A stretch of DNA of 13,881 nucleotides, taken from Catenibacterium sp. co_0103 (GTDB lineage: Bacteria > Bacillota_I > Bacilli_A > Erysipelotrichales > Coprobacillaceae). This document shows, one piece after another, positions 5,319 to 13,613 of the stretch. Positions within the stretch are counted from its first letter, which is position 1. Every line of letters starts with the position of its first letter. Location of the stretch: the NCBI RefSeq assembly GCF_004168205.1, contig NZ_RCYB01000056.1:1-13881 (forward strand), given 5' to 3'. The notes below the pieces were generated by a model. It did not search any database. It was not told the DNA's origin and saw nothing but the letters and a program-made list of their open reading frames with translations. The position numbers were made by a program, and so were the translations under genes.

Positions 5319-5346
5319 ACTATGAGCGATGCTCATAGTTTTTTTT
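5319..5346 (+). terminator. Rho-independent terminator after the toxin locus
   Basis: ACTATGAGC (5319-5327) pairs perfectly with GCTCATAGT (5331-5339) around GAT, followed by eight T. It isolates comFA from the toxin locus. Confidence 0.92.
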
Positions 5347-5426
5347 GAAAAAAATTTAACTTTTTTTGAGAAAAAAACCAGCTTCTAGATGTATAGGTTA
5401 GTAGAGGGCCAAAGGAGGTGGTGATT

Positions 5427-6563
5427 GTGAAGTGTCCTGTATGTGGCAATGAGGATGAAAACTACATTAGCTATATCAATAAGAGACCTTATTGTAGAAA
5501 GTGCATAGCATTTGGACGTACTTATTTAGATGAAGTTTATCCAATAAACAAGACTCCTTTAATAATGACTGATGCGTCCTATCATCTTTCTTTTAGATTA
5601 TCATCCCGCCAGCAGTTCATCTCTGATCAACTTATCACGAATTATGAGAATGCCACGAATTCTATTGTCCTTGCCGTATGTGGCTCTGGTAAAACAGAAA
5701 TTTCTTATGCAATCATCAAGCATGTGATTGAAAATGGTGGACGAGTATGCTTCACAATCCCAAGAAGACAATTGTGTATAGAATTACATGAAAGAATTCA
5801 GAAGGATTTTCCTCACTTAACCATTGGTCTTCTATATGGGGGCTATCAAGAAAATAGTGATGCTCCCTTAATCATTTGTACAACTCATCAGCTCTATCGA
5901 TTTGTATCTTCTCCTTTTGATTTAATTATTATGGATGAAGCAGATGCTTTTCCTTTTTATGGAGATGATGTATTGAACTCTATCTTTTATCATGCCTCTA
6001 AAAGGTATATTAAATTATCCGCTACATTACTTGAGGAAGATATTCATGATGAATGTGTCATGATCATGAATCGACGCTACCATGGTCATGATCTGCCTGT
6101 TCCTCATATTTATATCATTCCTCAATTTTTGTGGCTCATATCCTTGAAATATTGGATTAAGAAACTATTAGAAACACACCAGAAAGTACTCGTATATGTA
6201 CCTAGGAAAAGTGATGCACAATACTATGCAGACTTATTAAAGGATACATATAAAGTACAGGGTGTAAGTTCTGAATCTCCATATTTAAATGAATATACAA
6301 AGGATTTTAAAGAAGGATTACTAGAAGTTTTAATCACCACAACGATATTAGAAAGAGGAATCACAATAGAAGATGTACAAGTGATTGTATTAGAAGCAGG
6401 AGATCGTATATTTGATGAAAGAACATTGATACAGATTGCGGGAAGAGTAGGAAGAAAAATAGGATATGAGGATGGAAGAATATTATTAATAGACAACCAT
6501 TATTCAAAGGCGATGAAAGGATGTATAAAAACCATTCAGAAGCTCAACAGGATGTCTGTTTGA
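5427..6563 (+). CDS. comFA: ComFA, competence DNA helicase/translocase
   Basis: ComFA is a membrane-associated DEAD-box-like ATPase that helps pull transforming single-stranded DNA into the cell. The 378-aa protein has an N-terminal zinc site (C3, C6, C23, C26), a Q-like element LSSRQQF, Walker A CGSGKTE (85-91, Lys89), the DEAD box IIMDEADAFPF (170-173), the SAT motif KLSATL, and motif VI QIAGRVGR near the C-terminus. It is shorter than B. subtilis ComFA (463 aa). I place the start at GTG 5427: GGAGG at 5414-5418 lies 8 nt upstream, whereas an in-frame GTG at 5418 lies inside the ribosome binding site. No convincing promoter is visible between the 5346 terminator and the start. The gene overlaps comFC. 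Confidence 0.94.
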   Translation: MKCPVCGNEDENYISYINKRPYCRKCIAFGRTYLDEVYPINKTPLIMTDASYHLSFRLSSRQQFISDQLITNYENATNSIVLAVCGSGKTEISYAIIKHVIENGGRVCFTIPRRQLCIELHERIQKDFPHLTIGLLYGGYQENSDAPLIICTTHQLYRFVSSPFDLIIMDEADAFPFYGDDVLNSIFYHASKRYIKLSATLLEEDIHDECVMIMNRRYHGHDLPVPHIYIIPQFLWLISLKYWIKKLLETHQKVLVYVPRKSDAQYYADLLKDTYKVQGVSSESPYLNEYTKDFKEGLLEVLITTTILERGITIEDVQVIVLEAGDRIFDERTLIQIAGRVGRKIGYEDGRILLIDNHYSKAMKGCIKTIQKLNRMSV

Positions 6564-7195
6564 TCTGTTTATCCTCTATATCTAAAACATCTTCTTTTCA
6601 TCAATTATTTACGCATCACTGTATCTGTTCCTCCTGTTTATCTTTATTTAAGAGAATTGATATTAAGACAAACTTTCAAGGTTATCCGCTACGCATATTA
6701 TATGCTTACAATGACTTCTTCCGTACCCTGCTTTTTCGTTATAAGGGACAATATGATTATGCCTTAAAGGATGCTTTCTTAGATATGTACAAAAGAGAAC
6801 TACAAAGACGCTATAAGGATTATTTGATTGTTGTTGCGCCAAGTGCGTCAAAGGCTAATGTTGTGCGTGGTTTTGCCCCTAACCAAGCCATCGCAATGAC
6901 AATTCACTCTCATGTTTTCAATGGACTCTATAAGAAGGTAGATTATAAACAAAGTGATCAGTCTTATACACAAAGAGCAGGGATACGTGATGTTATTGGT
7001 TTAAGAGGTGGTGCATTCCTTAAAAATAGGAAAATATTACTCTTAGATGATGTGATGACTTCTGGAGAAACAATCAAGACCTGTCTTGAATTAATTGAAA
7101 AAGAAAAACCTCAAAAAATCGAAATATTGATCCTCTCTATGAAAGAAAAATATCTTGTAAACTTGGGAATAATTAAACAAGCAAGGAGTATATAA
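6521..7195 (+). CDS. comFC: ComFC, phosphoribosyltransferase-like competence protein
   Basis: The 224-aa cytoplasmic partner of ComFA in transformation. An N-terminal zinc finger is seen as CLIC (13-16) and CICSSC (about 34-39). The C-terminal type I phosphoribosyltransferase domain has the PRPP-loop motif ILLLDDVMTSGETIKTC. The usual GFNQ motif of ComFC (as in B. subtilis ERGFNQAH) is RGFAPNQA here. The start is hard to fix. ATG 6521 overlaps comFA by 43 bp with AAAGG immediately against it, a poor spacing. A TTG at 6560 in a TTGA overlap has AGGA 7 nt upstream but would remove Cys13 of the zinc site. I prefer 6521. Translational coupling to comFA is likely. hpf, often next, is absent. Confidence 0.92.
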   Translation: MYKNHSEAQQDVCLICLSSISKTSSFHQLFTHHCICSSCLSLFKRIDIKTNFQGYPLRILYAYNDFFRTLLFRYKGQYDYALKDAFLDMYKRELQRRYKDYLIVVAPSASKANVVRGFAPNQAIAMTIHSHVFNGLYKKVDYKQSDQSYTQRAGIRDVIGLRGGAFLKNRKILLLDDVMTSGETIKTCLELIEKEKPQKIEILILSMKEKYLVNLGIIKQARSI

Positions 7196-7201
7196 AATCT
7201 T

Positions 7202-7229
7202 TTGTTTTTTGCGGTATGTATGATATAAT
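7202..7229 (+). promoter_or_regulatory. Promoter of secA-prfB
   Basis: TTGTTT (7202-7207), a 16-bp spacer and TATAAT (7224-7229) with an extended TG at 7221-7222. It lies 32 nt before the secA ATG. No terminator separates it from comFC, so readthrough is possible. Confidence 0.78.
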
Positions 7230-7261
7230 GTATACGATTTTGTATTGAAAGGAGACACATC

Positions 7262-9904
7262 ATGCCTAGTAAAAAACAAGAAATTAGAAAACAAGTTAAG
7301 AAAAAGTTGAAAAAGGAAGGAATGGAGCATCAGGAACTCAATCAAGAGGCTGAAATCGTTGATTTAGGTGATCATCGTGGTGATGATATCATTGTAGAAT
7401 CATTTGACGATATTAAGACAGATGCAAAACCATTACCATTCTCTACAACACCTCAGAAAGAGAAAAAAGGAATAACTGGCCGTATTAAGAGTATTTTCTC
7501 ACAGGACAGTTCAATTCTACGTAAATTAGAAAAACAGGCAGATGAAATTATTGCGATAGAACCTCAGGCTCAGGCGATGAGTGATGAAGAATTATGTGCT
7601 CAGACTCAGTTCTTTAAAGATCGTCTAGCAAAGGGTGAGACATTAGATGATATTTTACCAGAAGCATTTGCGGTTGTACGTGAAGCAGCTTATAGAGTAC
7701 TAGGACTCAAAGCCTTCAAAGTACAGTTAATGGGTGCTATTTCACTTCATAATGGTGATATTGCAGAAATGAAAACAGGTGAAGGTAAAACTCTAACATC
7801 TATCTTCCCAGTTTATTTGAATGCCTTAGATGGTAAGGGTGTTCATGTCGTTACAGTTAACGAATATTTAGCACGTCGTGACTGTGAATTAAATGGACAG
7901 GTTTATAAGTTCTTAGGTTTGACTGTTGGTTTAAATGAAAGAGAACTAGATGCAGATGATAAGAGAAAACAGCATGCATGTGATATTACATATACTACAA
8001 ATGCTGAATTAGGATTCGATTACTTACGTGATAACATGGTAACTAACTATGAAGATAAAGTACTTCGTCCATTACATTATGCATTAGTCGATGAAGTAGA
8101 CTCTATCTTAATCGATGAATCACGTACTCCATTAATTATTAGTGGTGGTAAGAAGAAGACTGCTTCTATGTATATATCTGCTGACCACTTTGCGAAGAGC
8201 TTAAAGAATGAAAAGGATTATCAGGTAGATGTAGAAAGTAAGACATGTACATTAACACCTGATGGTATTGCGAAAGCAGAAAAGGCATTTAATGTAGAAA
8301 ACCTATATGATCCACAAAATACTGCATTAGTACACTATATCAACCAGGCACTTAAAGCAAACTATACAATGACTAAGGACATTGAATACATGATTGCGAC
8401 TGAAGATGGCAGCCATGATATTAGAAATGCTTCTATTATGATCATTGACCAGTTTACTGGACGTGTTATGCCAGGTCGTGCTTATTCTGATGGTTTACAT
8501 CAGGCTATTGAAGCAAAAGAAGGTGTACCAATCAAAGAAGAAACTGTTACACTTGCCACAATTACTTATCAGAACTTCTTCAGATTATTTGATAAACTAG
8601 CTGGTATGACAGGTACTGCAAAGACTGAAGAAGAAGAATTCCGTCAGATCTATAACATGCGTGTTGTAGTTATTCCTACAAACAAGCCTGTTATTCGTGA
8701 TGATAAACCAGATTTAGTATTCTCAAGCAAGAAAGCTAAATATGCAGCTATTATTAGAGAAGTAGAAATGCGCCATGCTTATGGTCAGCCAATCCTTCTT
8801 GGTACAGTGGCTGTAGAAACATCTGAAATCTTATCTAAGATGTTAAGCGCAAAAGGTATTAAGCATAATACATTAAACGCTAAAAACCATGCTAAAGAAG
8901 CTGCTATTATCGCTAAGGCTGGTGTGAAGGGTGCTGTTACAATCGCTACTAACATGGCTGGTCGTGGTACTGATATCAAGCTTGGTGAAGGTGTAGCTGA
9001 AATTGGTGGTTTAATGGTTATTGGTTCTGAACGTCATGAATCTAGACGTATCGATAACCAGTTAAGAGGACGTTCTGGTCGTCAGGGTGACCCAGGATGT
9101 TCACAGTTCTTTGTATCATTTGAAGATGAATTGATGCAGAGATTCGCAAGTGAAAAGATTAAAGCTCTCACTGATTCATTCATGGATGATGAAGCCATTG
9201 AATCTAAGATGATTACTAAGTCTATTGAAACTGCTCAGAAGCGTGTAGAAGGTCAGAACTTCGATATGCGTAAGCAGCTACTAGAATATGATGATATTAT
9301 GCGTCAGCAGCGTGAAATCATGTATAAAGAAAGAGATGATATCATGCGTTCTAAAGACTTATCAGAAATCATCAAGGGTGAATTCTTAACAGCTATCGAA
9401 CTAGATATGCCTAAGTTCACTAATAATGAAGGTAAGAAGCCAGTTGTAGATATTGAAAAATTCTTAAACTACGTTGGGAAGAACTACATGTTATTAAGTG
9501 AATTAGTAGCTAAGAATCCAGACAAAGCAGTGAATGATCCTCAGAAGGTCATTGATGCAGTCAGTGAAGTTGTATTCATGAGCTATGAAAACAGATTCAA
9601 TAAGGATCTAGAAGATTCAGTAAAACTTGATTATGAACGTCGTGTTCTTTTAGGTATCATTGACCATACATGGATCAATCATATTGATGCAATGCAGAAA
9701 CTTAGAAATGGTATCTACTTAAGAGCTTATGCACAGCGTGATCCTCTTCAGGAATATACAGAAGAAGGTTTCTATATGTTCGAAGAGATGACAAAATCTA
9801 TTTCTCAGGAAATTGCTCGTAATATTGTCCATATGGGTATCCGTCCTGGTACAGAAGCAGAAATGAACATTCCAGAAATCAAGGTTGAACTTGAATTTAA
9901 ATAA
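7262..9904 (+). CDS. secA: SecA, preprotein translocase ATPase (N-terminally extended)
   Basis: SecA drives export of unfolded preproteins through SecYEG at the cytoplasmic membrane. The 880-aa protein has all core motifs: Walker A MKTGEGKT (170-177), VDEVDSILIDE, the Pro-rich TPLIISGGKK region of the preprotein-binding domain start, GTVAVETSE, TNMAGRGTDIKLG, QLRGRSGRQGD and a helical scaffold/wing region. Two features are unusual. Residues 1 to about 70 are an extra charged N-terminus (start MPSKKQEIRKQVKKKLKK, then an acidic stretch) before the usual GRIKSIF start, supported by AAAGGAG just upstream of ATG 7262 and no Met near the normal start. The C-terminus stops at VELEFK with no CxCxSGKKYKKCCG zinc tail, which in other SecAs contributes to SecB and ribosome contact. 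The stop overlaps the prfB start (TAATG). Confidence 0.97.
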   Translation: MPSKKQEIRKQVKKKLKKEGMEHQELNQEAEIVDLGDHRGDDIIVESFDDIKTDAKPLPFSTTPQKEKKGITGRIKSIFSQDSSILRKLEKQADEIIAIEPQAQAMSDEELCAQTQFFKDRLAKGETLDDILPEAFAVVREAAYRVLGLKAFKVQLMGAISLHNGDIAEMKTGEGKTLTSIFPVYLNALDGKGVHVVTVNEYLARRDCELNGQVYKFLGLTVGLNERELDADDKRKQHACDITYTTNAELGFDYLRDNMVTNYEDKVLRPLHYALVDEVDSILIDESRTPLIISGGKKKTASMYISADHFAKSLKNEKDYQVDVESKTCTLTPDGIAKAEKAFNVENLYDPQNTALVHYINQALKANYTMTKDIEYMIATEDGSHDIRNASIMIIDQFTGRVMPGRAYSDGLHQAIEAKEGVPIKEETVTLATITYQNFFRLFDKLAGMTGTAKTEEEEFRQIYNMRVVVIPTNKPVIRDDKPDLVFSSKKAKYAAIIREVEMRHAYGQPILLGTVAVETSEILSKMLSAKGIKHNTLNAKNHAKEAAIIAKAGVKGAVTIATNMAGRGTDIKLGEGVAEIGGLMVIGSERHESRRIDNQLRGRSGRQGDPGCSQFFVSFEDELMQRFASEKIKALTDSFMDDEAIESKMITKSIETAQKRVEGQNFDMRKQLLEYDDIMRQQREIMYKERDDIMRSKDLSEIIKGEFLTAIELDMPKFTNNEGKKPVVDIEKFLNYVGKNYMLLSELVAKNPDKAVNDPQKVIDAVSEVVFMSYENRFNKDLEDSVKLDYERRVLLGIIDHTWINHIDAMQKLRNGIYLRAYAQRDPLQEYTEEGFYMFEEMTKSISQEIARNIVHMGIRPGTEAEMNIPEIKVELEFK

Positions 9905-11019
9905 TGGAATTATATGAAATCAAAAACGGGCTGGAAGATGCCCGTTTATTATTAGACCAATTATATGTTTCTGCAAATATTGAAGTACTAAAAAGAGAAA
10001 TAGAAGGACTAACTGTACAGACAATGGACGAACATTTCTGGGATGATCAGGCACATGCGACTAAAGTATATGCTCATCTGAATGAAATGAAGAAAGTGGC
10101 TGATACAGATGATTCTTTAGAAGCAAGCTATAAAGAACTTGTTGAAGTATATGAATATGTCAAGGATACTGAAGATCCTGACTTTATGACTTCTTTAGAA
10201 GAAGATTATATTAAATTCCAAAAGAATCTCGATGAATTTGAAAAGACATTATTATTTGATCAGGAATATGATCATTCTAATGCGATTGTAGAAATTCATC
10301 CAGGAGCTGGAGGAACTGAATCTCAGGACTGGGCTGAGATGCTTATGCGTATGTATATACGTTATGGCGAAAAGAAAGGATGGAAGGTTGATGTTGATGA
10401 TTATCTTGCAGGTGATGAAGCAGGATTAAAATCATGTTCTATCCGTTTTACTGGTTATAATGCGTATGGTCATCTAAGAGCAGAGAAGGGTGTTCATCGA
10501 CTTGTACGTATTTCACCGTTTGATTCATCAAAAAGAAGACATACATCATTTGCGTCTGTAGAAGTTTCACCTGAATTAGATGATGATATTGAGATTATGA
10601 TTGATCCAAAGGATCTGCGTATTGATACATATCGTGCATCCGGTGCTGGAGGACAGCATATTAATAAAACTGATTCAGCAGTTCGTATTACGCATATTCC
10701 TACGAATACAGTTGTTTCTTGTCAGTCACAGCGTTCTCAGTTACAGAACAGAGAACAGGCCATGTTGATGTTAAAGAGTAAATTGTATTTATTGATGCAG
10801 GAAGCTCATGCTGAAAAACTATCTGAAATTCAAGGTGAAAAGAAGAATATTGAATGGGGATCTCAAATCCGTTCTTATGTTCTTCATCCTTATTCTATGG
10901 TCAAAGATAACCGTTCTGGTTATGAATCAAATGATCCAAAGAAAATATTAGATGGTGATCTTGATGATCTTATTTATGCTTATTTAAGATCTCAAGTTAA
11001 GGAGAAAAATAATGAGTAA
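9904..11019 (+). CDS. prfB: Peptide chain release factor 2 (RF2), no frameshift site
   Basis: RF2 releases the finished peptide at UGA and UAA stop codons on the ribosome. The 371-aa frame is full length (start MELYEIKNGLEDA). It contains RISPFDS (202-208), whose SPF tripeptide recognises the stop codon, and GAGGQ (247-251), whose GGQ catalyses hydrolysis. In most bacteria, including B. subtilis, prfB carries an in-frame UGA near codon 25 that forces a +1 frameshift for autoregulation. Here the whole region is read in one frame with no UGA and no CUUUGA slippery site. The ATG shares its A with the secA stop, so translation is probably coupled. There is no clear ribosome binding site apart from secA's own end. 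Confidence 0.96.
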   Translation: MELYEIKNGLEDARLLLDQLYVSANIEVLKREIEGLTVQTMDEHFWDDQAHATKVYAHLNEMKKVADTDDSLEASYKELVEVYEYVKDTEDPDFMTSLEEDYIKFQKNLDEFEKTLLFDQEYDHSNAIVEIHPGAGGTESQDWAEMLMRMYIRYGEKKGWKVDVDDYLAGDEAGLKSCSIRFTGYNAYGHLRAEKGVHRLVRISPFDSSKRRHTSFASVEVSPELDDDIEIMIDPKDLRIDTYRASGAGGQHINKTDSAVRITHIPTNTVVSCQSQRSQLQNREQAMLMLKSKLYLLMQEAHAEKLSEIQGEKKNIEWGSQIRSYVLHPYSMVKDNRSGYESNDPKKILDGDLDDLIYAYLRSQVKEKNNE

Positions 11020-11908
11020 AATACATTCTGCAAAGAAATTAGTGATTGATTTTATTTTAGTTATGCTAGGTAATGCCATTATGGCTTTAGGTACTGCAGG
11101 TTTTGCGGTACCAGCTAAGATTATTCTTGGTGGGGCATCAGGTCTTGCCCTTTCATTCCAGCATTATGTGTTCTATGTTCATTTATCAACACTTGTACTC
11201 GCCATTAACATAATCGCATTTGTTGTTGGCTATATTGTATTAGGGAAGAAGTTTGCAGTAGGAACACTCGTTTCTACATTCGCATTCCCATTCTTCCTTG
11301 CATTATTTGAAAAGAGTTACTGTTTGACACATTTAACTAAGGATACATTACTTGCAGCTGTTTATGCAGGATTCCTTATCGGGGTAGGTCTAGGACTTGT
11401 ATTAAGACTTGGTTATAGTACAGGTGGTATGGATATTCCACCATTACTTGTGAATAAGTATACAGGTCTTTCTCTAGGATTATTAATTAATATATTTGAT
11501 ATTTTGATTCTACTTATTCAGATCCCATTTTCAAATGTTGAAGAAATCCTCTATGGTATTATTACTGTTGTGATGTCTACATATATTATTGATAAGATGA
11601 TGTTACTTGGACAAAACAACATCCAGGTTATTGTTGTATCAGAACATTATGAAGAAATTGCTGAACGTTTAATGAAAGATGTGGATCGTGGTTGTACATT
11701 CTTAAATATCACAACTGGATTTATGAAGAATGATTCTAAGGCTGTTATGGTAGTCTTAAATAGACGTGAATATGCTGCATTCCATGATATTATTCAGGAA
11801 ATGGATCCAGAAGCCTTTGAAATCACAAGTGAAGTTCATAGTGTAAACGGAAGAGGCTTTACATTACCTAACGTTAATCTTGACAGATGGTCTTCAAAAG
11901 AAATTTAA
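11012..11908 (+). CDS. YitT/YvjA-family membrane protein (DUF161 + DUF2179)
   Basis: The 298-aa integral membrane protein has about five or six hydrophobic helices: near 10-30, 55-78, 82-100, 112-132, 153-170 and 178-196. An AVPAKIILGGASGLAL loop follows the first helix, as is typical of DUF161. Residues about 204-290 form the soluble DUF2179 domain, ending VNGRGFT. Function in the family is not established. B. subtilis has a YitT-family gene (yvjA) in the same place between prfB and ftsE, so this is probably its positional ortholog. The ATG at 11012 overlaps the prfB stop by 8 bp and is served by AAGGAG about 6 nt upstream within prfB, so it belongs to the secA-prfB transcript. Confidence 0.92.
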   Translation: MSKIHSAKKLVIDFILVMLGNAIMALGTAGFAVPAKIILGGASGLALSFQHYVFYVHLSTLVLAINIIAFVVGYIVLGKKFAVGTLVSTFAFPFFLALFEKSYCLTHLTKDTLLAAVYAGFLIGVGLGLVLRLGYSTGGMDIPPLLVNKYTGLSLGLLINIFDILILLIQIPFSNVEEILYGIITVVMSTYIIDKMMLLGQNNIQVIVVSEHYEEIAERLMKDVDRGCTFLNITTGFMKNDSKAVMVVLNRREYAAFHDIIQEMDPEAFEITSEVHSVNGRGFTLPNVNLDRWSSKEI

Positions 11909-11935
11909 AATTAAGCATTACTTATTTTGAGTATG

Positions 11936-11944
11936 TGCTATAAT
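11936..11944 (+). promoter_or_regulatory. Extended -10 promoter of ftsEX
   Basis: TGC-TATAAT (TATAAT at 11939-11944) in the gap between the YitT-family gene and ftsE. The -35 region is poor (TTACTT with a 15-bp spacer). ftsEX may also be read from upstream because no terminator intervenes. Confidence 0.6.
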
Positions 11945-11967
11945 GGGAAAACAAGGAGTGTGATGCT

Positions 11968-12669
11968 ATGCAAGAAATGATTAAACTTGAAAACGTAACA
12001 AAAGTTTATAAAACTGGCGTACGTGCTGTAAATGATATGTCACTTACAATCGATGCTGGTGAATTTGTTTATGTCATTGGTCCAACTGGTGCTGGTAAAT
12101 CTACATTTATCAAGCTTCTCTATCGTGAAGAAAAAGCAACAAGAGGTAAAGTTATTGTTGATGGAACCGATGTATCTCGTATTAAGAACTCTAAAGTCCC
12201 ATATTTTAGACGCAGGATTGGAGTTGTATTCCAGAACTATCGTCTTCTACAAAAAAAGACAGTCTTTGAAAATGTCGCTTTTGCGCTAGAAGTAACTAAT
12301 ACACCAAAAACTGAAATCAGAAAAAAAGTTCGTAATGTACTAGAACTTGTAGGTCTAGAAGACAAAGCGAATTCGTTCCCACATGAATTATCAGGTGGGC
12401 AGCAGCAGCGTGTAGCGATTGCCCGTGCTATTGTTAATCAGCCTAAAGTATTAATTGCGGATGAACCAACAGGTAACCTAGATCCTGAAACATCTCAGGG
12501 AATCATTGAACTTCTAGAAAGAATCAATGATGTCCGTCAGACAACTGTACTTGTTGTCACACATGACCGTGAAATCGTTCAGAGAAATAAGAAGAGAACT
12601 ATTCTTATTGAAGATGGTTGTGTCACAACAGATACAAGTTTAGGAGGTTATCAGTCATGGAATTCGTAG
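11968..12669 (+). CDS. ftsE: FtsE, cell-division ABC transporter ATPase
   Basis: The cytoplasmic ATPase of the FtsEX complex, which couples ATP hydrolysis to activation of peptidoglycan hydrolases during division or elongation. The 233-aa protein has Walker A GPTGAGKST (38-46), Q-loop VFQN (Gln89), signature LSGGQQQR (141-148), Walker B VLIADEPTGNLD (161-172) and switch His199 in VVTHD. Family-typical FtsE sequence includes ENVAFALEV. AAGGAG at 11953-11958 serves the ATG. It overlaps ftsX by 13 bp. Confidence 0.96.
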   Translation: MQEMIKLENVTKVYKTGVRAVNDMSLTIDAGEFVYVIGPTGAGKSTFIKLLYREEKATRGKVIVDGTDVSRIKNSKVPYFRRRIGVVFQNYRLLQKKTVFENVAFALEVTNTPKTEIRKKVRNVLELVGLEDKANSFPHELSGGQQQRVAIARAIVNQPKVLIADEPTGNLDPETSQGIIELLERINDVRQTTVLVVTHDREIVQRNKKRTILIEDGCVTTDTSLGGYQSWNS

Positions 12670-13565
12670 AAGAATTAAAGGCAATGCCTAAGCATTGTAA
12701 AACTGCTTTCCAGAATATCTGGAGAAACGGTGTAATGTCTATTTCATCTATCTTTGCAGTAACTATTACGTTAATATTGATTGGTGTTGTTTCGGTTATC
12801 GCAATCAATGTGAACCATATGACTGTGAATATTGAAAACAGCTTAAATATCTATGTTAAGGTTGATAGAGCAGCTACCGATGAACAAAGTAAAGCGGTAG
12901 GAGATGAAATCAATAAATTAACTGGTATTAAGAAAGTTAATTATTCAAGTAAAGATAAAGAATTAGACAAATTAATTGCATCTCAGGATAAGAATTCAAA
13001 ACAGTTATTTGAAAACTATCGTAATGATAATCCTCTTGGTGATGCATATATTGTAGAAGTCAAGAATGCAAAGAATCTTGATAAGATTGCGAAGAAGATT
13101 GGTGATATTCCTTGTGTGAAAGAAGTGACTTATGGTGGATCTTCTACAAATAAATTAGTGGATATCCTTGAATCTGTGCGTAATGGTGGAGCTATTTTTG
13201 TAGTGGCATTAATCGTAGTCGCATTATTTATGATTGCGAATACTATAAAAATCACTATTACATCTCGATCAACAGAAATCTCAATCATGAGAATGGTCGG
13301 TGCTTCTAACTGGTATATCCGTATTCCATTTATGTTAGAAGGTATCTTTATTGGACTTATTGGTTCTATTGTGCCATTGTTGATATTAGTATATGGTTAT
13401 AAATTTGCTTATGTGACAATGACATCAATGATGTCATCTAACTTGATCACATTTATGTCACCATATCCATTAGTATGGCAATTAGGTGCTCTGCTTGCAC
13501 TACTTGGTGCTGTTGTAGGATTAATTGGTTCATTCTTCTCAGTACGTAAATTCTTGAAATTATAA
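12657..13565 (+). CDS. ftsX: FtsX, cell-division ABC transporter membrane subunit
   Basis: The membrane partner of FtsE, relaying ATPase state to extracellular peptidoglycan hydrolases. I start it at ATG 12657, served by AGGAGG (12642-12647, 9 nt upstream), giving 302 aa. An in-frame ATG at 12618 has no ribosome binding site and adds 13 residues of ftsE-overlapping sequence. There is a cytoplasmic N-terminus, TM1 (about 27-50), an extracellular domain (51 to about 165, containing IYVKVD and GIKKVNYSSKDKEL), TM2 (about 168-187), the cytoplasmic EISIMRMVGAS loop typical of FtsX, TM3 (about 224-247) and TM4 (about 273-296). A terminator begins at its stop codon. The usual partner hydrolase gene (CwlO/PcsB or M23 type) is not intact downstream. 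Confidence 0.96.
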   Translation: MEFVEELKAMPKHCKTAFQNIWRNGVMSISSIFAVTITLILIGVVSVIAINVNHMTVNIENSLNIYVKVDRAATDEQSKAVGDEINKLTGIKKVNYSSKDKELDKLIASQDKNSKQLFENYRNDNPLGDAYIVEVKNAKNLDKIAKKIGDIPCVKEVTYGGSSTNKLVDILESVRNGGAIFVVALIVVALFMIANTIKITITSRSTEISIMRMVGASNWYIRIPFMLEGIFIGLIGSIVPLLILVYGYKFAYVTMTSMMSSNLITFMSPYPLVWQLGALLALLGAVVGLIGSFFSVRKFLKL

Positions 13566-13588
13566 CTGCACATATGTGCAGTTTTTTT
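13565..13588 (+). terminator. Rho-independent terminator after ftsX
   Basis: ACTGCA (13565-13570) pairs with TGCAGT (13577-13582); the loop CATATG is itself palindromic. A run of seven T follows. Confidence 0.9.
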
Positions 13589-13613
13589 GTAGAATAATAG
13601 TGAGGTGATAAGT

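Larger units (their letters stand above)
4972..5346 (+). other. Predicted toxin mRNA with 5'-3' end complementarity
   Basis: From the predicted start (about 4972), a leader of roughly 100 nt precedes the toxin codons. It contains the palindrome ACCGTATACGGT (4980-4991) and an ACGAAGG/CCTTCGT stem (5015-5021 with 5030-5036). The 5' end TGGAACAACC (4972-4981) is perfectly complementary to GGTTGTTCCA (5260-5269). End-to-end pairing of this kind keeps several type I toxin mRNAs inactive until processed. The 3' end is uncertain: a weak hairpin at 5245-5268 or the strong terminator at 5319-5346. Confidence 0.6.

Noticed and set aside
5347..5426. Possible ComK or SigH-type competence promoter before comFA
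   Set aside because: There are no paired AAAA-N5-TTTT boxes and no well-spaced -35/-10; the T and A runs here are simple AT-rich sequence.
6224..6496. 90-codon minus-strand open frame inside comFA
   Set aside because: It is a low-complexity shadow of comFA, with no ribosome binding site or promoter and no family resemblance.
7091..7345. Minus-strand Phe-rich open frame across the comFC-secA junction
   Set aside because: Its composition simply reflects the Lys-rich 5' end of secA read in reverse, and it covers the secA promoter.
12032..12289. 85-codon plus-strand frame within ftsE
   Set aside because: It is an out-of-frame shadow; the ftsE frame carries all ABC motifs.
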